64,000 nt of DNA from Anastrepha obliqua (taxonomy: Eukaryota > Arthropoda > Insecta > Diptera > Tephritidae): assembly GCF_027943255.1 (NCBI RefSeq), contig NC_072893.1, positions 132,927,784 to 132,991,783 on the forward strand, written 5' to 3'. A model generated the notes under the pieces. That model was not told the DNA's origin. It searched no databases and worked only from the letters and a program-made list of their open reading frames with translations. Of the stretch, positions 24,001-36,000 are shown piece by piece. Positions within the stretch are counted from its first letter, which is position 1; each line of letters opens with the position of its first letter. The position numbers and the translations under genes were made by a program.

Positions 24001-27000
24001 ACAACGCTAGATGTAGAAAATGCATTTAATACAGCAAACTGGGGCAAAATTCTAAATGCGCTGGAGAATTTCCGAGTCCCAGCCTACATTCGGAAAATCG
24101 TTGCAAGCTACTTCACTAACAGAGTGCTGCAATACAAAACCGACGAAGGAATGAAAAAGTACAGAGTAACCGGAGGAGTACCACAGGGGTCAGTGTTGGG
24201 CCCACTCCTCTGGAATATAATGTACGATGCAGTTTTGTGTCTCCAACTACCTCCAGGATCCCAAATCATAGGGTTTGCTGATGACATTGCAATCGTAGTC
24301 GTTGCTAAATTCCTAAATCAAGCCGAAGCGACTTGCAACCAAGCGGTCGAAATCACAAAAGATTGGCTGCGCAATAGTGGTTTAAGCCTTGCAAACAGTG
24401 GTTTAAGCCTTGCAAAACAGAGGCAGTTCTCATCAGTAGCAGGAAAATAGTCGAAACAGCAAATCTCAGAGTAGGTGACCACACCCTAGAGTCTAAGTTG
24501 TACATAAAATATCTTGGGGTAATGATTGACCACAGGTTGAGCTTTAAACAGCACCTAACATACGCCAGCGATAAAGCAGCGAAGGCTGTAACCGCATTGA
24601 CACGTATTATGATGAATACGAGAGGACCTAAGCAGGCTTCTGGGAAGTTGCTTAGCAGTGTGGTATCGTCTATCTTGCTATATGCGGTACCAGCCTGGGT
24701 CGAAGCAACTAACTGCAGCACATACATGAAAGGCATTAAATCGGTATACCGGTTATGTGCCCTCAGGGTGTGCTGTGCATTCCGCACAGTATCGGAAGAT
24801 GCTGTATTAGTCCTCGCGGGTATGCTACCAGTTAAGCTGACTGCACTAGAATTCGCCGAAATGAAAAAACATCGAGCGGATCCAGCACAGCTGACTAACC
24901 GAAGGACTGAACGGGAGCGAAGCATCCGTACTTGGCAGGAGGAATGGAGGAACTCCATGAACGGACGATGGACATATCGATTGATCCCGAATATCACAAG
25001 ATGGATAAATCGAAAGCATGGTCAGATAGATTTCTACCTGACTCAAGTACTTAGTGGGCATGGATGCTTTAAGGCTTATCTGCATAGATTTAGCACGAAG
25101 ATGACCCGTACTGCACCTTTTGCGACAGTCTAGTTGAAGATGCAGAACATGTTTTCTTTGTCTGCCCTCGTTTCCAGCTGGACAGAGTAGAATTGAGTGA
25201 TAGGGTGGGGAAGCCAATAATGGTTAGCAACCTAGTAGATATCATGCTTGACTCAGAAGAACATTGGTCCGCTGTCAGTAACATGGCAAGGATAGTAATT
25301 ACCAAGCTGCGTCGCAATGAACAACAGCGCAGATTGTTACGTAGAGGCAATAGGCCACAGCCCCTCCCGTGAAGTAGTACCTAGTAATACTTAACGGTAT
25401 TAGGAATCACCAAATTGCGCTACGCTGAACAACAGCGCAGATTTTCAAGTAGAGGAAATAGGCCGCTCCTCTCCCAGAATTAATATTTAACGATAAGTAA
25501 ACACTAAACCGCGAAGTGCTGAACATCAATAGGCCGCTCCCCCTCCCGTGAAGTATTACCTAACGGTCGTCCCGCGGGAGGGAAACGGAGCTGGGGTGGG
25601 GTTTTTAGTGGGTGAGTCGAAAGACAAGTCTCACACTTTTCGGCTTTCAATGCTTTTTGTACATATGTTTGCATGTTTGTGTCGAGTTCACAGCGACTAT
25701 TATTTATCATCTCCAAACATTTGCGGGCTCCATTTGCCACGCTAAGTGGCACGTGTGGCACGCATAAGTATTTGTTGAAAGGAAGTCTTGTATGAAAATT
25801 ACAAATTTTTTGGTAGCAAGAGAAGTAAAGCCGGGGATGAAGAGAGTGCAAGGAGGTAGTTTTATGGCTATCAGAATAGAAAAAAAACTAAAACTGAAAT
25901 ACAAAGCAACTCATTCAACCTTTACAGTAAATTTCGAGGTACCTTTCCTGATAACTCCTGAGATGTAGAAAGTGATTGAGACTGTTCTAATTTTAAAATC
26001 ACCTAGAATAGTACCTCAAATTCCAATTAAGCTGAAGTGGCCCTCATTTTGATCTCGTGTATGACTTTTCAGTTTCGGTTGCTAATTGCTTTCAAATCCA
26101 AATAAACTATAGGGTTATTGTAATCGAACCAAAAGCTTGTTAATCAATTTAGGTCACGGCAATAAAACTCAGATTCTCGCCAGCAGGTAATTGAAAGTCA
26201 TCATCGAATGGCCAGTAAATGACAGGAGTCTAATTTACCTGAAGGTTGATAAACAGTTGACTTTCTAAACAAAGTGGGCCAATGTGAACACTGCTCCCAT
26301 ATGTATAGTACACACACACACACACTCAAACATACACTAAATAAATAATTCATCGCTTACTCACTTGTTGTGTCAATGCCATGCCCAACCGGTGGACAAT
26401 GCATGCGCGCCAAAACGCCAGCCGGTGTCGGAGGCCAACAGAGGAACAGATCCCAAGTCCAATTGCAGAATATGCCTGTCAATGGAAATAAGAAGAACGA
26501 CAACGAGGTAAGTGAAAATTAATTGACGAAATAACAGCTGAAATATGAAGTGTAAATGAGTTTTGAAAAATTGGTGGCTATGGAAGGACGAAAATCGGTA
26601 GCAGGGATTTTTCTTTACTTACTTACTAATTTAGATATTTAGTAAAACTTTAGTTATTTTAATATTTAGAAATTCTTGGTGCTTTAAATACCCACTCGGT
26701 TGATTTCTATGTAAATATTTTAATAGCTTTACAATTTCAAAGAAAAAGCAGAGATAGCGGAAAAAAGTTCAGTTCAGTTCTCACACATTTTCCAGTTTAA
26801 TTGGCTTAATGCGCCGCTAGTTGGGCCACATATTAGAGCCTTCTTGTTGTTGGTTTTATGTTAATTTTGCAAACTTTTTTCTGCAGCTATTGCTTGGTTT
26901 TTGAGCTAAACTATTATAAAAAGCTTTAATTAGTTGGAAAAGCCGCATGCATATACACACACACATATAAAAACATACATATATACACATACATATATAC

Positions 27001-30000
27001 ACATATATACCATAAGTAGAACACTTACACAAATAGCTGCATGCAAGCGCACACACACTTGCTTTTGCATAAAATTCAAGGTCCTATTGCCATTTTATTT
27101 GCTTATTGTGGCACGACAAAGACGCTAATGCCATTTAAACAACCGTTAATCACATTGTAATGCATTGCTAAGCAGATTACCAGCATTATATCATTAGAGC
27201 AGGTAAATAAATAAATAATTTATGTGTAAATAGTTATGCAACAAGCAACATTTGCATGCGTCCGCATTGCCTCTCAATCGCATTGTGTGGGCTGATGACA
27301 AAATAAGTCACTTTTCGAAGCTAAAAAAAAATTAGAGTAATAAAAAAAAATCAATCAAAAACAAAAGGAAAAAACTCATAATAGTCTAACTTTGACTAAA
27401 TCCTCATATCATTTAACGGCCGCATGTTTTATTTCCTTTAAAAGCGTATTTTTTATATACTTGAAAGTAGTGTAAAATGTTCTTGTTTATGTATGACTTT
27501 CTGTAGGTAGATGGATGAAATTATTGAAGTACCCGACTGGCACTTCCCACGTAGCACTAAAGCACTGTATTGATACCATTTCGAGACCGCCAACGGGAGC
27601 TGTTGATGTAACGAAGAAGGTTGTATCATTGCTCCGAGGTGTCGAAGAAAGTAGTACCCAGTGTCCTGAATCGTCTATCTGCCAAAGCAGGACATTTACA
27701 GGGAAAGTGCTCAACAGTCTCCTTCTCCAAAAGGTCTCCACAGCTTCTGCAATGGGGAAACTTACTGATTTGCGCTTTCCTGAGAAATAAGTTGTGTAAT
27801 TCCTCTTTAACAACGGTCAGAGGGATGCTGATGACCGGGTGGGTGACATCTGAGACCAATTCATTTGGAACCTTCCAGGCAACTAAATTTCAGAGCACTA
27901 CCTTCGTTTAGTTAAAGTAATATCGCATTTTTGACTAACTGGAAATGGAAAGCTATATTAAAAGTGGACGTGCTAGTTGACCGATTTATTTGATTGTAAG
28001 TAAGTACCCATTCGGCCATTCCGTAAGCAAAATATGAGCAACCCGGTTTTTTATAAATTTACAAAATTTTTCAAGTTACGAAAATGACCGTTATATTGAA
28101 AGTAGTTGCTAAATTCGCAATTAAGCATATTTTTTTCTCTGACAACAAACCGTACAACAAATTTGGTAAAAGAATGAAATTTTTTTGGATTTTTAAAAGT
28201 TACCGTCATAAGGTATCTGCATTTGAGTTCGTTAATTTTCAGTGGCAGTTCACCGGTCAAAGGCAACATATGCGCCTCGCTTCTTTCAGTTAACTCAGAG
28301 TTCAATCGATATATCGTTTACAGGGGAACAGAGGGACGGAGGGACAGACGTGGCTAAAGCGGCCATTCCCGTCTTTCTGAACATTTTCGTATATAAATGT
28401 GTGCGTAGATCAATCTCGATTCCATTAGGCTGTTACGGAAAACTGCCATGTGAACTTAATTGTGGATCAGAAGGTTGGTAATTTGATACAAATAAATATA
28501 TATATGTTTTTGAAATTCTGCAAAGATCTGGGCTCAATTTTCAATTACATTTTTTTTCATAACTTTTACAGACTATAGGAAAATTGTTATTTATCAGGTC
28601 AATAATTAGCTGCTTTGCCACGAAATTTCTTTACTGGATACCAAAATTAAAAAAAGAAAAACAGAGCTTAATCTCATTATGATGTTGGATATTATTTCAT
28701 TACGAATTATTTAGTATGAAACTATAAAAAAAATTACAAATTAATTTAATTCAATAAATATTCAGCTATCATTATTACAAATTTCTCGGAAATATTTTAA
28801 TAATTGCAGAAATTATCAGATATTAAGTATCTGCAGCGCTTGGGGATAGGCTTTAATTTGTAGTCAAGCACTCAACTGTCATCATTTAAAATGTCTCCGA
28901 AATATTTACATAATTGTGGAAGTTATGTGATTTTAAATATTTGCAGCGCCTGCGGCTAGGCTTTAATTTTTAGCCAGCTAAGCCAGTACAGATGTTCCAA
29001 CACGATTTTTAATATTTGAAGACACGAAATTTATGCAAAATACTCGTAGCATAACCAGCCATTAGTAATATTAGTTGTTAGGGAAAAAACTTTTTGAAAT
29101 AATTATTAAAAAAAAATATTTAAAAATAAAAATATAATTTTACGCATTTCTTTAGAAACTGCAATTATGCAAATTACCACGCCTGGAAGGAGCGGTGAAA
29201 ATTTGAAAAATTCTTGTGCCTAGTTTTGAATGGCCTGACTATGAAAGGCAGCAGGATTCGGTTTGTGGTCTTCATTTCGAGTGACACAAAGATTCCCCAT
29301 CGGAATTGTATTTGAAATTCCAAACTTTCAGCATTTAGTTCTCCTCCGGCTTGCCGCTCTTGAACCTTGTAAAATCAGCTTCAAATTGATTTAATTGCAC
29401 ATGGATTTGCATATGCGTGTGTGTGTTTTGCAAACTAATAGTTTTATATTTCAAAATATTACACCACAAAAACAAACAAATATTAGCTGCTGCTGTGTGT
29501 GTGCTTTTTATGTTCACATCTAAATAGGAAATTTGATGATTTGATTGAAATTTCTGCTTTTGCTGAGACGACCCGCAAAAGCGAGCAACGATGCACCTTT
29601 CACATTATGATTCATATGCATAGGAGCATTATGATCTATGAATAGAAATTTGCATATGCTTGTGCATGTGTTTGAGGACATTTTCAACAGGCCCACTTAC
29701 TCCGGCTTTGCTCAACTGGTCACTGGCAGCGTAAAGGCAATGCATGCAAAAAAAGCGCATTTGCATTGACCGCAGGCATAGCCCGACTCCATACAAAGCT
29801 GGTGACATATATTTGCATGTGTGTGCCTTTTGCTGTCTGAGCATCATGTATTATGACATCAAAATAATTTTTTTCTCATTTCACATTCTCTGCTCTGCTT
29901 CATAAACTCGGCATGGACTTGTCAATGCTTCCGCAAACAACACACGAATACAAATACAATTATAATATAGGTAGTCACTGGAAGGTATGAGCAAACTTCT

Positions 30001-33000
30001 CAAAGTTTTATCTCACACTAGTTATGTGTGTGTGTGTGGGTATGTTGGTAGCAACGTTTCTTGCATTTTGATATAAATTATCTTAACAGTTTCCTGCACG
30101 TCTGCGTTGTAGGGATTTTCTATTGAGTTATACGCATATTTGCTTTGCACTTTCATATGAATTCACGTAATGCACTTACACCATTACAAACACGTACACC
30201 CCTGCTCCCACAGTATTGTGCTCTTGTTCTTTCGATAGTGCTGCCAAGCTAGTCTCGAAGGTCCTGACATGCATTTGTCATAACGGATTTGTCAAGTTTT
30301 CAAGTTCTCTAAATTCTGACTCGGCTTTGCGATTGCACTGACAGACGCTTACAAATACACACACATATTTGATTTATGTAATCTCTGTAATCGTAGTGTA
30401 TTTTCTGTAATCCCGTCTGTTTTTTGTTGGCTTCACTGGCAATTCACTTTTTTCTACAATAATTTCTCCCCTATGTAGCTCGCAAATATTTACACAACTG
30501 AGCAGTAATTTCGATAGTTATTTAGGCACGTGCCACGTGCCTTGTGCAGGTTATCTGCGCAGGGAGTCGTTGACATTGAGGTGTAGCCAAAGGTTGGATG
30601 GAATCATTGAAGAATTTGAATAACAAATCAGGTGTGGAAATGGCTAAGTAATAAATTCAGACTCCATAAGAATTTCAAGTTGGCAGCAAAACTGTGAGTG
30701 CAAAACTGGAAAAATCAAATAACTCCAAATGAACTTAACTGGAGGAATCTGCAGTTAGCGTTCCATTTCTTTCAACAAAAACTTAATTTTCCTACACCAG
30801 CTGCCAATTTGGCTTTTTGGATTGTTGATGAGCAAAGTCGAACAATTGAAGGAGTAGTAATAAGCCCGAATATCACCCAGAGGCCCCTTTTCTATGCCAG
30901 ATGCATCCAGCCCTTGAACTCGCAAACAATTCTGTTTATGTGCATTTTGTGTCTAGGTCTCCAAATAAAAGTAGAGTGTCCCAATTGGACATGGAAGCCG
31001 TATAACAAAATTTAAGAGTGCAAGGGTCAGTGGTGTACGAACTATTTCGCCTCACAAACTCTAATACCGAACTAGCTCAATGAAAAGTTACTGGAAAAAA
31101 TAGCACCACATCTTTAAATTCATCCAAACTTTGCAACAAAGAATGAGAAATGTTGAAGACAGACGTCGGCAAAACATGGTGAGTTTTCGTATACGAGACT
31201 TTAATGCACTTTTTGATATTTGAAGATAACCGAGAACTGGCACATCATAGTTCCATGGCGTCAAAGTCATTTTAAAGCGCAAGTGGATCATCTGATTTCA
31301 AAATTTTGGAAAATGCTTCAATTTATAAGCATAGAAAAAACTACGTGACATGAAAGCAGCTACTTTCTCTCTTTAAGTTGTCTTTTGAAATATATGAAAA
31401 ATACAAAACTCGGTTTAAAAGATAAAATTTAAAAATGAGCGTAAAGCCCCCCTAGTACCAAGCTGCCCTTACATTTGCTAAATATCACAACTTAAAATTT
31501 TTTGTTAGACCAGCAGAGGTGAGTTATCTCCCTTCTGAGGGAGAGCTGCATGAGTTTGTGAGCCAAGCTCGGCATTGAGGAGTGAAATTTAACTGTAGTT
31601 GATCGCAAAATGCAGTTAAAACTTTGTGAAAATGCGCTTATAACTCTAACGGGGTTATATGAGTCGTTTAATACGAGGAATATGATTTTAAAGAAAGGCG
31701 AAATTCGAATGAATTAAATATTTTCCTTAAACTTACTGCTTGAAAACCCATAGAAACTGTTTCGATTTTGCTTAGTTTCAAATTCTTTTACCCTTTCGGC
31801 AATCATTTTCACATTTTCTCTTCAATGGAGCTCATCATTGTATAATCAGTTTTTGTTCTATTTTCCACGCTGTTTAAATAATAAATATGAGATTATGACA
31901 GCGTGGTGAGTGATGCAGCAACACAGCACGTCATTTATCAGAAATTAAATAATGAAATTTTTAAGGGAAAAGTGAGAAAAGGGTTGAGTGGAAATTACAT
32001 AATAGTAATGAGTAGCAGCGTGAGCTTTTCTGCAAAGTGGATGCAATCGTAAGTGGCTGTAATTTCCTGGGCGCGGATATTTTTCACTACAAATAATTGC
32101 CATGGCCAGTGGGTTGCTTTAATATAGATTAACTAAGACTGTGGAAAATAAAAATAGGACACTCTACGAGCATGAGAATATATTGTGCAAGAAGCACAAT
32201 AGTTAAAAGTAGAAAAAAACTGAATAAGTCAAGCGCTGGAGGTGTTTAGATTGCAAAGCAGATTAGTTGTGGCGGCATAACCTAACTTTTTACAACGCAC
32301 ACACCCACTTGATGAAGGCACTTCTTGAAAATGTGTTAAGCGCTGCGTGCCACCAAGCAATTAACAATTACATGCCACTGCCGAACATTTGAAAAGGAAA
32401 ATAAATATTTGCAGAAGTCAATGGGTGTGGTACTTCTGCTGACACAACAAACCTGCAGGCTGACATGCGATGACCCAATGAAGGCGCACACAAACAATGG
32501 AAGCAGAAGACAAATGCACAATTACGAAACTAAAGAAAAATGCATTAAAAATAACGGAACTCGCAGCACTCTACATAGTTGACAGAAAAACAACGCTGAC
32601 CGCAGCCGCTGATCGTCAAGCGCTTCGTTTAGAGTAAAGGGAGGTAAGTTTGCGGGTAAGTTCGTGCACGTGTGTGTGAAAGTGCAACGCGCCTGAGGTC
32701 AATGAATTGCTATGCTTAACATGCTACTGCTCTAGTTGTTGTTGTTGCTCATTGCAGTGACATCGCGATGTGCTTTGATTAATGCGTCCTGCCCATGCCA
32801 CTGGCCTAATAGCTTGCGCTGGCCCATGCACTGTTTTTTATTTTATTCGGTGTCGCAAATTGTCCCATTACTTTGCCCTCTTACCACATTTGTTCAGGTG
32901 TTACCCGCCTCAACTGCTAGATTACCTGAGTTAGTTTATTTCTTATTGACATTCATTTCGATTGCTCCGCTGACTTCATTATTTGGGTCAATGCATTTGA

Positions 33001-36000
33001 AAATGTCTATATAATCAAGGCCATCTGCCAGCTGGCGGCAAATTGCTACAGTCCGCCATGAGCATTGAGTGTTGTTGTGCACTTATGTAGAACTCATTTG
33101 AAAGCTAGCTTGTGGCTTTGTGTAGGCATATTGCATTTCCATTTAATTGAGAACGTGCGCTGGTTTGCCTCACAAGTTGATATGCTGCAGCCTTGACGGA
33201 TGACTGCATGTTAATTGCACTGATCTTTGGAGAAAATTGCATATGTGTTAGGTGAGATATTATGTATGTATGTGTATATGCATGCGTGGCGTATGATGTA
33301 TTTAACTCTACTAATAAGTAGGAGCATTTTCTTAAACTAATACCAGGTGCTCGGGTGACTGAGTGTCTGACTGTCTTGCTAGGGCTCAGCTAACTTCATT
33401 GTCAGCCAGTTGGCCAAACGTGCCTGCATAATACATCATAATTCCTCTTGAAGACCTTTCGCACTATTCTATGTACTTTGAGCCTTGCTCAATTCCTTCC
33501 CCGCTGCTGATACGTGCTGCAAAATTTTTATTGACTGCCTTCAAAACGCCTTGGCTGGTAGCGACGTTGATGATAAAGTTGCTGTGCCAAACGCAATTAC
33601 TGTGCAATGACGCGTGCCGGCATGTGCTATGCAGCAGCAGAAAAAAACAAGCAGCTAAGCATGTAGTGTGGATTACAAACAACATCCAATATGCACACCT
33701 AAGTTGCTAATTCATATGAAATTTCCCAGCTTTGCAGTTGCTGCCTGCTTTTGCAAAATTTCAAAGGATACTCGTACGCTTGAAAATAAATAAATTGCTC
33801 TTTGTGTGTGCGTCGCTCTCGTCCTATCTTCTCGATTGCTTAACATTGAAACTCAGTTAGTTTGAAAGTCAAATCACTCATACGCCCTGGTATGCCTACT
33901 CGATTTGTGGCGCAGTGATGTTTCCGTTTTCGTGTGGGTGCGTTGATTTGTGCATTCTCTATGCCACATTTGATTTGCATGCGCACAAACTGCTCGACAT
34001 GCAGCAGAAAAGAACAGAAGGAGCAAATAGTGCGTGCAATTCGGTGGAGAAACGAGTAGCAGCAAGTCAAGACGACCAAGCGGACAGTCAGACTGAAGTG
34101 CAGGTATGCAGTTAGACATTCAACCAGCCATCCATATCATTCGCTTGACAGGCTTTGGTTTAAGCTTCGCAAATTGATATACAAGCGGCTGGTCAGCTGG
34201 GTGGTTCAGTAAATGTGAATTTGGCGATTGACCAACTGGCAGTTGAGCTCTGACAACTGTCGCTTGCTTGCATCTCGTTTGCTGATTGGATTAAAGCGTC
34301 TATCCTGTTGCAACTTCCTCAATTGCAATTACTGCTTACTTATCCCTATACTGCATTTCAAAACTGACGAAATTTTCAATTAACAGTCGGAAAGTTCTAC
34401 TGGCAATAACTGCACAAAAGGTACTGGCATGATTAAGCCATTGGGGCATGCGGCTGGCAAAGTGCATCTGCATATTCTTCCTCGCACCTTTATCGCCTGA
34501 ACTGGCTGCGCGTGCATGCTTCCGCCGTCGCTACGTAGTTGCATCAATAGATCGATAGCGACAGCAGGAAACCTTCTGGGCATCGAATGTGCGTCCAACA
34601 AATCAAACCTGTCACTAATACCATGATAAACTGTGCAGTTTATGCCACCAAGCTGTCCAATAACTTTGTTAATTTGTGTGCTAACAAGCTTTGGGTTTCT
34701 GTCATTTCGACAAGGTGTTGCAAATGCTTTTGGTCCAAAGTTGATATGTGACATGCAGCATGTACACGAGTGTACTTCGACGGATTAATATGTAACTAGT
34801 AGAAGGTCGCCGCAATGACGTTGAGGTGAACAAGAATTTCAGTTTTGTAAAAGTTTAAGAGTTTGTGACATTTATGAAGGAAGTTGCTGGGCAGGTAAAC
34901 CAAGAATTTTGTCCCTGAATCGAAGCGCTCTCTAAGAGAGATTTATGAGTATTCTTCTAAACCAGCGACGTGATGCTTCAACGAGGTGATAAAACAGTTC
35001 TACTCCAGCTCTTAAATTACCCAATATGCTGCTTCCAATAGACTCGGATTAGTACTGCTTTATATGTGTCAAAATGGTTAATGTAGTTGTGCGGGTCTGC
35101 ATAATTTGCAATGGAATCTGGCACTCGTCTAGGACATCTTTCCGGGATGGTTGGCGCAGACTAATTTTTTACTGCAAGGCCGACTTTAATCCATTTGAGA
35201 TATCCATCACCCACATGAATGAGATACGCTTTGATGGGCCACCACCAAAAGTATCGATAAAGTGAGGTCGCATTTCATTGCCTTTCATTTCATACATAAT
35301 CGTAGTTCGTAGTCTTGTCAAGAGCCATCCCCGTATAGCAGTTTCGAGAGTTTCAGTGGAAAGTTCTATAGCTTTTGCTAATATACATAGTCCAGATCTG
35401 GCGCCATGCGATTATTACCTATTCAAGCATTAACGAACAGTTTTTTAATGGGGCGAAATTGGCCTCAAAAAATGGTTATGAAAATGAGTTACTCAAGTTT
35501 TTTTTCGATAATAGGGACGTGACATAACTCATGTAACAAAACGGCGCATATTTGATTTGAGCTAAATAATTATGTCCATCTTGATTTCATCGTCCAAAAA
35601 GCGAAAAAACTGCTCGGAACATTTTACTTTATCAAACTTGGCCCGAGGATTAAAGCTTTTGGAAGGAGTAAAAATTGAATAACGGCACTATAAAGTGAGC
35701 TGGAATGTAGAAGATTAGTTGAGAAGAGGGCGCTAATTATATTAAAGTGCATTTTATTTTAGAAATCTTGGTTAAAAAACATTTTGGAGCAGCTTATAGA
35801 AAATTTTAGCTGACAAATTGCTTCCCTGACCGGCAAATCGAGTAGCGAATAATTCATTTTATTTATTTGACTTTTATTCATCTGTGATTGGTCATTAGTG
35901 ATTTGATTTGCAACACATTTCACCATCAAGCAGTTTGTTATCAATCAAATCATAAATCAGTGCTCAATATAGCCATTAACTATTCAAATCATGGAGACAC

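Larger units (their letters stand above)
20556..25650 (+). mobile_element. R1-clade non-LTR retrotransposon in Pdfr intron 2, degraded
   Basis: The order is a 5' UTR (20556-21092, starting GGAGGTCGTGCTCCCGAGGG), ORF1, an ATGA overlap at 22354-22357, ORF2 and a 3' UTR with repeats ending near a Gly/GC-rich run and TTTTTAGTGGGTGAGTCG. The ORF layout, the three knuckles of ORF1 and the ORF2 start MKFLQLNLNHCEKAQSLLEQ mark the R1 clade. True R1 targets 28S rDNA; this copy sits in a gene intron, antisense to Pdfr. Several frameshifts and stops make it dead. TACATATGT occurs near both ends, but it is too common here to be called a target duplication. Confidence 0.82.

Noticed and set aside
28060..28500. 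Frames around an ACAGAGGGACGGAGGGACAGA stretch
   Set aside because: It resembles worn repeat DNA seen in insect genomes, but I could not define ends or a family.
32736..33014. 92-codon hydrophobic frame on the + strand in Pdfr intron 1
   Set aside because: It looks like a membrane protein at first, but there is no family motif and no exon signals; T-rich DNA gives such frames often.
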